DNA of 9,103 bases from an uncultured Sphingobium sp. (GTDB lineage Bacteria; Pseudomonadota; Alphaproteobacteria; Sphingomonadales; Sphingomonadaceae). The notes under the pieces were generated by a model that made no database searches, was not told the origin of the DNA, and saw only the letters and a list, made by a program, of their open reading frames with translations. The stretch is from the NCBI GenBank assembly GCA_946479185.1, contig CAMLFF010000115.1:1-9103 (forward strand), in the 5' to 3' direction. The position numbers were made by a program, and so were the translations under genes. Below are positions 1-6,380 of this stretch, piece by piece (the stretch's first letter is position 1; each line of letters begins with the position of its first letter).

Positions 1-513
1 GCCCGCAACACCTCCTGCGCAATCGCCTGCTGCTCGCGCAAAATGACCAGCCGCCGCTCGCTCGCCACGGCGTCATTATACGCCTGCGTCACCCGCATCC
101 GCGTATCCGCCCGCGCCATGGCAATGCCCAGCCGAGCGCGCTCTGTCTGCGTCTCCGCCACGGCAATGCGCGCGCCTCGCTTGCCGCCCAGCTCCAGCGG
201 CAGCCCCATGCTCAGCGTCGTCTCAGCGCTGCTGAAGCCATTATAACCGCCCGAGCCGATGACATTCTCGATCTCGACATCGATCGACGGGTTAGGCCTC
301 AACCCCGCGACACGGCGCCCAGCCTCAGCGGCCCGCACCCCTGCATCCGCCGCGCCAACTCCCGGCGCATTGGCCAGCGCCAGCTCGCGCGCCTGCTCGA
401 TCGATAAGTGTCCCACCCCAGCAGGCAAACTGCCCGACTGAGTTTGTGCCTGAGCCTGCGCAACACTCGCGCAAGCCGAGACGGCCAGCATGGCCGCAAA
501 AATCTGATTCATG
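1..513 (-). CDS. TolC/CzcC-family outer-membrane efflux factor, N-terminal 171 codons (runs off the left edge)
   Basis: Outer-membrane channel subunit of a tripartite efflux system, most like the CzcC/CusC group that works with heavy-metal RND pumps. Read on the minus strand from ATG at 513-511, the frame is open to the window edge. A good Shine-Dalgarno (AGGAG, 527-523) lies 9 bases upstream of the start. Residues 1-22 form a signal peptide with an Ala-Gln-Ala cleavage site near residue 20. Residues 11-14 (VSAC) also fit a lipobox, so a lipoprotein like CusC is possible, although the n-region has no basic residue. The amphipathic helical start SIEQARELALANAP (37-50), the LRPNPSIDVEIEN strand (71-83) and ELGGKR (107-112) are typical of CzcC-like proteins. 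The visible part is roughly 40% of the usual 400-430 residues. It follows the His-rich gene by 56 bases and is probably in the same operon. The family call is secure. The transported metal is not shown, and copper, zinc or cobalt are the obvious options. Confidence 0.9.
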
Positions 514-569
514 ATGTGATGCTCCTGACGTTGCAATCGCAACCGGCTTCACGCCGGCGCGGGCGAACG

Positions 570-908
570 TCAGGCGATCGGAGGCCTCAGGGCACTCTCC
601 GCAAGATGAGCCGCCACCGCAGACACGGAGGCGGGATTGACTATCGATGTCAGCAAAACCTGCGCCGCTTGCCCATCCGCACTCGGCGTCATCGCCACAT
701 GATGGCCATGACAGCCGCCATGATGATGGGGATAACCCGGCTCATTGTCAGTCGGCGCCGGATCGCCCTCGCGATCGACATGCACCGCCTCAACCGCCGC
801 TGCTTCCACGCCCGTGATGCAAAGCTGCTCGCTCATATGCGCAGCCGCGCTCACCCCCATCGAAAGCAGGAGCGCCAGGCCGATAAAGAGGCTGAGGACA
901 CGAGGCAT
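570..908 (-). CDS. Small secreted histidine-rich protein, probable metal-binding partner of the efflux operon
   Basis: A 112-residue protein I cannot place in a named family. It begins with a clear signal peptide (MPRVLSLFIGLALLLSMGVS, cleavage likely after Ala23). This would leave His24 as the mature N-terminus, so it should be periplasmic. The middle carries a dense His/Cys cluster, HHHGGCHGHH (residues 61-70), with another Cys at 30, which suggests binding of a soft or borderline metal such as copper, zinc or nickel. The C-terminal 40 residues are Ala-rich and featureless. It lies immediately upstream of the CzcC-type gene. This resembles the placement of CopL-like small proteins ahead of copper operons, but I see no alignment that proves kinship. 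The frame stays open upstream to an ATG at 1004, but that longer form would bury the signal peptide behind 32 residues, so 908 is preferred. Its own Shine-Dalgarno is poorly spaced: GGGAAG (930-925) fits better a three-codon ORF whose TGA overlaps this ATG. Confidence 0.72.
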   Translation of the reverse strand: MPRVLSLFIGLALLLSMGVSAAAHMSEQLCITGVEAAAVEAVHVDREGDPAPTDNEPGYPHHHGGCHGHHVAMTPSADGQAAQVLLTSIVNPASVSAVAAHLAESALRPPIA

Positions 909-1154
909 CAGCGCCGCATAGCAGCTTCCCGCCCCCCTGTCAGCATCCCGAAAATTCAGCACCCCTCCTCCGCCCGCTGTACAACGGCCTATATCGCCAC
1001 TCACGGTAGATCATGCCGCCACCGCATCATGATAAAGGGCAGCCATCCAGGTCGGGGGATAAGATTAGCGTATTCCAGTCGTGAACGCCGCTAGTCTCAT
1101 CCGTCTGAACGAAGCTAACACCAACCAACGTCATCATTCACCTTAGGGGGTCAT
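909..1154. promoter_or_regulatory. Divergent intergenic region between the metal and amine-catabolism units
   Basis: 246 bases without a convincing gene, which must contain the promoters for the leftward metal genes and the rightward HAD-led cluster. No close match to a -35/-10 pair stands out on either strand. AT-richer stretches occur around 990-996 (CCTATATC) and 1060-1075 (GATAAGATTAG), and these are the most likely melting sites. One inverted repeat (1010-1033, listed separately) sits near the middle. An AGGGGG Shine-Dalgarno at 1145-1150 serves the HAD gene. No MerR-type or CopY-type operator could be recognised. Confidence 0.5.
1010..1033. repeat. Inverted repeat ATCATG-N12-CATGAT, possible operator
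   Basis: Two perfect 6-base arms (1010-1015 and 1028-1033) are separated by 12 bases, giving an 18-base centre-to-centre distance, a little under two helical turns. It lies between divergent genes, where a shared regulator could bind. Six-base arms can arise by chance in 246 bases of DNA, so this is only a candidate. Confidence 0.25.
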
Positions 1155-1823
1155 ATGCCGGTCCTGAAACCGAAGTTCATCACGTTCGATTGCTACGGCA
1201 CGCTCATCAGATTTGACATGGCCCCTGTCGCCCGCGAGGTGTATGCAGACCGCGTATCCGGCGCGGCAATGGATGCCTTTGTCGAATATTTCTCGGCTTA
1301 TCGCCTCGATGGCGTGCTCGGCGCATGGCGCCCCTACAAGGACGTCGTCGCAGAAGCGCTCCAGCGTTCGTGCAAGCGTGCTGGCATCGAATATCGCGAT
1401 AGCGATGGCGAGGCACTTTATGCCGCCGTCCCCACCTGGAACCCGCACCCCGATGTGGTCGAGCCGCTCAAGAAGATCGCTGGCGAAATCCCGCTCGTCA
1501 TCCTGTCCAACTCGATGATCGATCTCATCCCCTTCAGCGTGGAAAAGCTCGAAGCCCCCTTCCACACAGTCTGCACGGCGGAAGAGGCGCAGGCCTACAA
1601 GCCCCGCATGCGCGCCTTCGAATATATGTTCGATACGCTTGGCTGCGGCCCAGAGGATGTGCTGCACACCTCCTCCAGCTTCCGCTACGATATGATGACC
1701 GCCTATGACATCGGCATCAAGATGAAGGCCTTCATCAATCGCGGGCATGAGCCGCTCAACAGCTATTATGAAGTTCATGATCTGCCCAATCTGGGCGCCT
1801 TGCCCGGTCTGGTCGGGCTGTGA
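1155..1823 (+). CDS. HAD-superfamily protein of the type II haloacid dehalogenase group, probably not a true dehalogenase
   Basis: A 222-residue cytosolic HAD hydrolase, the normal length for the (S)-2-haloacid dehalogenase (type II) group. Motif I is FDCYGTL with nucleophile Asp12 and Thr16. Arg50 sits where the substrate-binding Arg41 of L-DEX lies, motif II is ILSNS with Ser118, and motif III is Lys149-Pro. Motif IV is SSSFRYD with Asp179. By hand alignment to L-DEX from Pseudomonas sp. YL, catalytic Tyr157 is replaced by Phe155 and Asn177 by Phe176, while the other essential residues are kept. Dehalogenation of 2-haloacids is therefore doubtful, and a different carbon-halide, phosphate or ester-like substrate is possible. 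The ATG at 1155 has AGGGGG at 1145-1150, with an unusually short 4-base spacing. It is the first gene of the six-gene amine-catabolic cluster and overlaps the cupin gene by four bases. Family membership is secure; the reaction is unknown. Confidence 0.88.
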   Translation: MPVLKPKFITFDCYGTLIRFDMAPVAREVYADRVSGAAMDAFVEYFSAYRLDGVLGAWRPYKDVVAEALQRSCKRAGIEYRDSDGEALYAAVPTWNPHPDVVEPLKKIAGEIPLVILSNSMIDLIPFSVEKLEAPFHTVCTAEEAQAYKPRMRAFEYMFDTLGCGPEDVLHTSSSFRYDMMTAYDIGIKMKAFINRGHEPLNSYYEVHDLPNLGALPGLVGL

Positions 1824-2530
1824 GCGATCTACTTGATCAGAAGGTCGCGGCGGTTGTGGACGTGCGCGCCTATGCGGCCGGAACAAAGCCATCGAGCGAC
1901 TGGCTGAACGGCCGCGCCGCACCGGCTTTTGCTGACGATAAGGCACAGGTCGCCGCCATCGCATTGCGTGGCGAAGGCCGCGTCGATGCACTCGCGGCAG
2001 ATGAGTGCGTCCTCGTCCTTGAGGGTCGCCTTGAAATCGAAAGCAGCAGCGGCACCGTGGTGATTGAACCCGCCAACGCCGCTGTGCTGCCCATCGGCTC
2101 CAGCTTCAGCTGGCGCGCATCGGACGATCTGCTGGCGATCATCTATGCTGCACCAACGCAGGCCATCGGGAGCGCAACCGCACCCGTGCTGATCGATCTG
2201 GACGCCCCACTCACGCCGTCCAGTCCGCCAGCAACCGAAAATCTCCTCGGCCCGGTTCCGTCATGCCGCAATCACAGCGACTATCTATCCGCCAACACAG
2301 AGTTTGTCTGCGGCATCTGGGATTCGACACCCTATCATCGCCGCCAGATCCCGTATCGGCAGGTCGAGCTGATGTATCTGCTCGAAGGCAAGGTCAGCTT
2401 CACCGACCAGCACGGCTCTGTCAGCTTTTCCGCTGGCGATACCTGCCTGTTCGTACGGGGCGATGGCTGCGCATGGCTGAGCGAAGAGCATGTGAAGAAA
2501 ATCTACGCGACCCAGCGTCCGGTTGGCTGA
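1820..2530 (+). CDS. Double-cupin protein (Cupin_3/DUF861-like)
   Basis: A 236-residue protein with two cupin folds: domain 1 at about residues 25-110 (DECVLVLEGRLEI around 61-73, PIGSSFSWRA at 91-100) and domain 2 at about 160-232 (ELMYLLEGKVSF at 183-194, FSAGDTCLFVRGD at 203-215). The pattern around the EG turn and the C-terminal KKIY strand resemble Cupin_3 (DUF861), the family of ureidoglycine aminohydrolase and EutQ-like proteins. The usual cupin metal ligands HxH are absent in both domains; only glutamates (62/68 and 183/189) stand near those places. It may therefore bind no metal, or bind one atypically. The start is GTG at 1820, overlapping the HAD stop as GTGA, so the two are probably translationally coupled. 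In this setting it could be a small-molecule isomerase or hydrolase, or a ligand sensor for the pathway. Its reaction is not known. Confidence 0.85.
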   Translation: MSDLLDQKVAAVVDVRAYAAGTKPSSDWLNGRAAPAFADDKAQVAAIALRGEGRVDALAADECVLVLEGRLEIESSSGTVVIEPANAAVLPIGSSFSWRASDDLLAIIYAAPTQAIGSATAPVLIDLDAPLTPSSPPATENLLGPVPSCRNHSDYLSANTEFVCGIWDSTPYHRRQIPYRQVELMYLLEGKVSFTDQHGSVSFSAGDTCLFVRGDGCAWLSEEHVKKIYATQRPVG

Positions 2531-2728
2531 TGGCATAAACCCCCGCGCCCGGCGCGATGGACGCAGCAGCATCTATCGTGCCGGGCGGGCGAAGCCGCAT
2601 GAGCGCTGCACATCGGCAGAATATTCGGGAGATGGTGCCAAGGCAAACTGGCTTAATGATCGCGATTATGGCCTGTAGAAGGGCCCGTCACCGCCTGCGC
2701 TAAATCGATTTTTGGATGACCGCCCGCA
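2531..2728 (+). other. 198-base gap inside the catabolic cluster
   Basis: This is the only long gap between the six catabolic genes. It holds a strong hairpin (2546-2587). It also holds an open stretch in frame 3 from TTG at 2523 to TAG at 2676-2678, encoding 51 residues ending NWLNDRDYGL. A second open stretch runs from ATG 2557 to TAA 2701-2703 (48 residues). Neither has a credible ribosome binding site or a recognisable family, so I do not call a gene. A promoter for the downstream four genes could lie here, but no good -35/-10 pair is visible. Confidence 0.4.
2546..2587 (+). terminator. Strong GC-rich hairpin after the cupin gene, possible attenuator or processing site
   Basis: The arms are CGCCCGGCGCGA (2546-2557) and TCGTGCCGGGCG (2576-2587). 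They form a 12-base-pair stem with a single G-U wobble and an 18-base loop, starting 15 bases after the cupin stop. No T-run follows, so it is not a canonical intrinsic terminator. It may stabilise the upstream HAD-cupin messenger, or reduce read-through into the GNAT gene. Confidence 0.4.
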
Positions 2729-3598
2729 ATGAAGAACGCCTCTGATCATTCGCTCGCCAAGCCCGCTCAAGGCGAAGCTATGCGATTGACAGCGGATCAT
2801 CTCGCCCAGGCACTCTCCTTGTCTCAAGCCATTCAATGGCCTTACCGCGCTGAGGATTGGGCCTTCGCGCTCAATCTCGGGCGCGGCTTCGCAGTCGAGA
2901 ATGACGGTCGCCTCGTCGGCACCGCCTTGTGGTGGCCCTATGGAGCGGGCTTTGCCTCGCTCGGCATGATCATCGTTGCAGAAGATGCGCAGCGTCAAGG
3001 CATTGGCGCGCGATTGATGAACGCGATGCTCGCCGACGCCGCTGGCCGCAACGTCGTGCTGAACTCCACCCAAGAAGGCGAGCTGCTTTACACGCGCCTC
3101 GGCTTCAAACCCTATGGCGCCGTGCATCAACATCAGGCCGTGCTCGCACAAGCACCTGCGATTGAAACATCTTCTCCCATCCGCGCCGCAACACTGGACG
3201 ACCGCGCGGCCCTGCAAGCGCTCGATCAGCGCGCGGCAGGCATGGATCGCACCGCCCTGCTGAACGCGCTTCATCCAATGGCGGATTTCATCGTCACGGA
3301 ACGCGATGAGCAGATCACCGGCTATGCCTGCGTGCGCCGCTGGGGTCGCGGCGTCGTGATCGGACCTGTCATCGCCCGCGATGCCGCCGACGCAAAGGCA
3401 TTGATCGCAACGCTCGCAGCCCGTCATGTCGGCGACTTCGTGCGGATCGACGTAACGCTCGCCAGTGGCCTTAGCTCCTGGCTTGAAACCATCGGCCTGC
3501 CGCAGGTCGGCGAGGTCACAACCATGGCGCTCGGCTCACCGCCAAAGCTCAGCCCGGACGCAACATTGTTCGCCCTGTCCAACCAGTCACTCGGCTAA
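2729..3598 (+). CDS. GNAT-family N-acetyltransferase with a second C-terminal acetyltransferase-like domain (YitH type)
   Basis: A 289-residue protein expected to transfer an acetyl group from acetyl-CoA to an amine or related acceptor in the cytosol. The N-terminal GNAT domain spans about residues 18-140. It has the pattern RLVGTALWWPYG (61-72), the beta4 strand GMIIVAEDAQ, the acetyl-CoA loop Q88-RQGIGA and the LYTRLGF segment (120-126). Residues about 148-285 form a second, more divergent domain that matches the layout of YitH/HolE-type proteins (Acetyltransf_18). The first ATG (2729) has only a distant GGATG. The ATG at 2780 (residue 18) has AAGG (2769-2772) seven bases upstream and starts exactly at the domain edge, so a 272-residue product is about equally likely. 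It ends 21 bases before the FAD oxidase start. With two amine-oxidising enzymes downstream, it may acetylate the pathway amine or remove a toxic by-product. The acceptor is unknown. Confidence 0.85.
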   Translation: MKNASDHSLAKPAQGEAMRLTADHLAQALSLSQAIQWPYRAEDWAFALNLGRGFAVENDGRLVGTALWWPYGAGFASLGMIIVAEDAQRQGIGARLMNAMLADAAGRNVVLNSTQEGELLYTRLGFKPYGAVHQHQAVLAQAPAIETSSPIRAATLDDRAALQALDQRAAGMDRTALLNALHPMADFIVTERDEQITGYACVRRWGRGVVIGPVIARDAADAKALIATLAARHVGDFVRIDVTLASGLSSWLETIGLPQVGEVTTMALGSPPKLSPDATLFALSNQSLG

Positions 3599-3619
3599 AT
3601 CCCAGTGGAGACCGTCGCC

Positions 3620-4900
3620 ATGAAAATGATGTCCTACTGGCTCGATAGTGCCGCCCCGTTCGCATCCGGCGCGCAGGGCGGCCCGGAGGGGACCGCCGAT
3701 GTGGCCGTGGTCGGCGCTGGCTTCACCGGCCTCTCCGCAGCGCTCGCGCTCGCCAAAAAGGGCGCGAAGGTCGTCGTGCTGGAGGCTGGCCGCGTCGCGG
3801 GCGAAGCATCGGGTCGCAACGGCGGCATGTGCAACAATGGCTTCGCGCAGGATTATGGCACGATGCTCGCCCAGTTCGGGCGCGAGCGGACCAACATGAT
3901 GTATCGCGCCTTCGATGCTGGCGTGAGCAAGGTTGAATCCATCGTCGCCGAGGAGCAGATCGACTGCCATTTCGGCCGCGTCGGCAAGCTCAAGCTCGCC
4001 GCCAAGCCGGAGCATTATGACAAGCTCGCCCGCTCGCAAGAGCTGCTCGCCCGCGATGTCGATCCCGAAACCCGCATGATCCCCCTCTCGGAAATGCGCG
4101 ATGAAATCGGGTCGGATCGCTACTTCGGCGGCATGCTCTATGAGAAGAGCGCGAACATGCACATGGGCATGTATGGGCACGGCCTCGCCGAAGCCGCAGC
4201 CCGTCATGGCGCGAAAATCTACGAGCATAATCCGCTGATCGGCATGAAGCGCCTAGCCGGCCAAGTCCATGAGCTCACCACGCCCAACGGTAGCGTGCGC
4301 GCCAATCAAGTGCTGCTCGCGACCGGAACATCGGTCAAAGGCCCGCTCAGCTGGTTCCGTCGCCGCATCGTCCCCGTCGGCGCCTTCCTCATCGCCACCG
4401 AGCCGCTCTCGACCGAGCAGCTGGATCGCATGAGCCCACGCCGCCGCAACACGGTCGATACGCGCAATTTCGTCAATTATTTCCGCGTCACGCCAGATAA
4501 TCGCATCGTCTTCGGTGGCCGGGCCCGCTTTGCGAGCAGCACCAATCCCACAATGGATGCGGAATGTGGCGCCGTGCTGCGCACACAACTGCTCGACGTG
4601 TTTCCGGAGCTTGCGGACACGCGCATCGATTATTGCTGGAGCGGCCTCGTCGACATGACCCGCGACCGCCTGCCCCGCGCAGGCGAGCGCGATGGGACGT
4701 TTTACTCATTGGGCTACAGCGGCCACGGCACCCACATGGCCACCTATATGGGCGCGATCATGGCCGAAGTGTTGGATGGCCGCGCAGACCTCAACCCCTG
4801 GCGCGAATTGGAATGGCCCGCCATTCCGGGCTACTTCGGCAAGCCCTGGTTCCTCCCCATCGTCGGCGCTTATTATCGTTTTCAGGATCTCATAAAATGA
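3620..4900 (+). CDS. FAD-dependent amine oxidase, DAO superfamily (gamma-glutamylputrescine oxidase/PuuB-like)
   Basis: A 426-residue flavoprotein expected to oxidise a C-N bond of an amine or N-substituted amino acid, releasing an aldehyde and either H2O2 or reduced quinone. The N-terminal SYWLDSAAPF resembles the lead-in of PuuB/OrdL proteins. The Rossmann fold shows GAGFTG (32-37), and Glu55 ends the second strand for FAD ribose binding. SGRNGG (64-69) follows, a PuuB-group hallmark. The C-terminus has the FAD-closing segment WSGLVDMTRDRLP and GYSGHGTHMAT. An in-frame GTG at 3605 would add five residues, but the GGAG at 3607-3610 sits nine bases before ATG 3620, so 3620 is the likely start. 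It overlaps the aldehyde dehydrogenase gene by four bases (ATGA). This is the usual pairing of an amine oxidase with the enzyme that removes its aldehyde. Without a glutamylpolyamine synthetase (PuuA) in view, gamma-glutamylputrescine as substrate is unproven. Confidence 0.9.
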   Translation: MKMMSYWLDSAAPFASGAQGGPEGTADVAVVGAGFTGLSAALALAKKGAKVVVLEAGRVAGEASGRNGGMCNNGFAQDYGTMLAQFGRERTNMMYRAFDAGVSKVESIVAEEQIDCHFGRVGKLKLAAKPEHYDKLARSQELLARDVDPETRMIPLSEMRDEIGSDRYFGGMLYEKSANMHMGMYGHGLAEAAARHGAKIYEHNPLIGMKRLAGQVHELTTPNGSVRANQVLLATGTSVKGPLSWFRRRIVPVGAFLIATEPLSTEQLDRMSPRRRNTVDTRNFVNYFRVTPDNRIVFGGRARFASSTNPTMDAECGAVLRTQLLDVFPELADTRIDYCWSGLVDMTRDRLPRAGERDGTFYSLGYSGHGTHMATYMGAIMAEVLDGRADLNPWRELEWPAIPGYFGKPWFLPIVGAYYRFQDLIK

Positions 4901-6354
4901 CCACCGCCCTCGCAGACATCGCCAAGCTCCGGCTGGATTGCGCCTATATCGGCGGCGCGTGGACGCCCGCGTCAGGCAGCGAGACACTCCCCGTCGTCAA
5001 CCCCGCAACCGGTCAGACCATCGCAGAAGTAACCGCCAGCACCGCGGCAGACCTCGACCGTGCCGTCGCCGCCGCCCGCAAAGCCTTCCCAGCCTTCGCC
5101 GCCACGCCCGTCGCCGAGCGGCTCGCCCTGCTGGAGCGCATCCACGCCCTGATCCTCGAACGCGCCGAGACGCTGGCCCAGACGCTCACGCTGGAGATGG
5201 GCGCAACCATCAGCCATGCGCGCGCCGCCCATATCCCGCTCGCCGCAGCCCATGTCCGCGCCGCTATCGATGTGCTGCAGGATTATGAATTCCTCACCAT
5301 GCGCGGCACCACCGCCATCGTGCGCGAGCCGATCGGCGTATGCGGCCTCATCACGCCGTGGAACTGGCCGCTCTACCAGATCACCGCCAAGGTCGCGCCC
5401 GCGCTCGCCGCCGGTTGCACGGTCGTCCTCAAGCCCAGCGAGCTCTCCCCGCTCAGCGCGCTCATGTTCGCGCAGATCATGCATGATGCAGGCGCACCAG
5501 CTGGCGTGTTCAATCTCGTCAACGGCACCGGGCCAGAGGTCGGCGCAGCCATGTCCGCCCATCCGGATATCGACATGATCTCGATAACCGGCTCAAACCG
5601 CGCAGGCATACTCGTGGCCCAGGCCGCCGCCCCCACCATCAAGCGCGTCACGCAGGAGTTGGGCGGCAAGTCCCCCAACCTCCTCCTGCCCGATGCCGAT
5701 TTCGACCGCGTCGTGCCCCTCGGCATCCTCGCCGCCTTCCGCAATGTCGGCCAGTCCTGCAGCGCCCCCACGCGCATGATCGTCCCGCGCGCCAACCTCG
5801 CCCAGGTCGAGGCGCTGGCCAAGACCGCCGTGGACGATCTCGCCGCCAAGCTGGGCGATCCCACCAATGCCGAGAGCGTCTTCGGCCCCATCGCCAACCG
5901 CGCGCAATATGATCGCGTGCAGACCATGATCGCGGCCGGGATCGAGGATGGCGCCAAGCTCATCTGCGGCGGCCCCGGCCTGCCTGATGGCATTACCGAG
6001 GGCTATTTCGCCCGCCTCACCATCTTCTCGGACGTCACGACCGACATGCGCATCGCGCAGGAGGAGATATTCGGCCCCGTCCTCGCCATCCTGCCCTATG
6101 ATGATGTCGAGCAGGCGATCGCCATCGCCAATGATACCGTGTTCGGCCTTGGCGGACATCTGCAGGGCACGGACATGAACCAGGTGCGCAACGTCGCCCG
6201 CCAAATCCGCACCGGCCAGGTCCATATCAACTACCCCGCATGGGATCCGCACGCGCCCTTCGGCGGCTATAAACGCTCCGGCAATGGCCGCGAATATGGC
6301 GCCTTCGGCTTCGAAGAATATCTAGAGATCAAGTCCATCCTCGGCTTCGCCTAA
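4897..6354 (+). CDS. NAD(P)-dependent aldehyde dehydrogenase
   Basis: A 485-residue cytosolic aldehyde dehydrogenase of normal length, oxidising an aldehyde to its carboxylate. All key residues are present: Asn156 in TPWNWP (153-158), the cofactor lysine in LKPSE (178-182), general base Glu254 in QELGGKSP (253-260), nucleophile Cys288 in GQSCSAPTR (285-293), and Glu390 in EEIFGPV (389-395). The QSCSAPTR form is common in the broad aldehyde/aminoaldehyde dehydrogenase group, but does not fix the substrate. The start at 4897 overlaps the upstream oxidase stop and has AGGA (4884-4887) nine bases upstream. The frame is open further upstream to 4564, but that extension lies wholly inside the oxidase gene and lacks family similarity. 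It most likely oxidises the aldehyde made by the preceding FAD enzyme. The next gene starts 26 bases later. Confidence 0.95.
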   Translation: MTTALADIAKLRLDCAYIGGAWTPASGSETLPVVNPATGQTIAEVTASTAADLDRAVAAARKAFPAFAATPVAERLALLERIHALILERAETLAQTLTLEMGATISHARAAHIPLAAAHVRAAIDVLQDYEFLTMRGTTAIVREPIGVCGLITPWNWPLYQITAKVAPALAAGCTVVLKPSELSPLSALMFAQIMHDAGAPAGVFNLVNGTGPEVGAAMSAHPDIDMISITGSNRAGILVAQAAAPTIKRVTQELGGKSPNLLLPDADFDRVVPLGILAAFRNVGQSCSAPTRMIVPRANLAQVEALAKTAVDDLAAKLGDPTNAESVFGPIANRAQYDRVQTMIAAGIEDGAKLICGGPGLPDGITEGYFARLTIFSDVTTDMRIAQEEIFGPVLAILPYDDVEQAIAIANDTVFGLGGHLQGTDMNQVRNVARQIRTGQVHINYPAWDPHAPFGGYKRSGNGREYGAFGFEEYLEIKSILGFA

Positions 6355-6380
6355 CCCCTCGCTACCGGGAATCAATCCAA

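Noticed and set aside
909..1004. Longer N-terminus for the His-rich protein starting at 1004
   Set aside because: It would put 32 Gly/Cys-rich residues before a textbook signal peptide.
408..1094. Plus-strand 228-codon open frame across the metal genes
   Set aside because: It is highly Arg/His-rich with no family pattern, and it is antisense to a signal-peptide-bearing His-rich protein and a CzcC-type gene.
1082..1111. TGAACG direct repeat (1082-1087 and 1106-1111) upstream of the HAD gene
   Set aside because: Six bases repeated once in an intergenic region is expected by chance, and the spacing fits no regulator type I can name.
1143..1991. Long minus-strand open frame (282 codons) opposite the HAD and cupin genes
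   Set aside because: It is the GC-driven antisense shadow of two well-supported genes. It shows no domain pattern and no ribosome binding site.
2666..3427. Minus-strand open frame of 253 codons opposite the GNAT gene
   Set aside because: It is rich in Cys, Gly and Arg without any domain, while the plus strand encodes a clear GNAT protein.
4564..4896. Upstream in-frame extension of the aldehyde dehydrogenase
   Set aside because: It lies within the FAD oxidase gene in another frame and encodes Arg/His-rich sequence unlike any dehydrogenase. The ATG at 4897 has a proper Shine-Dalgarno.
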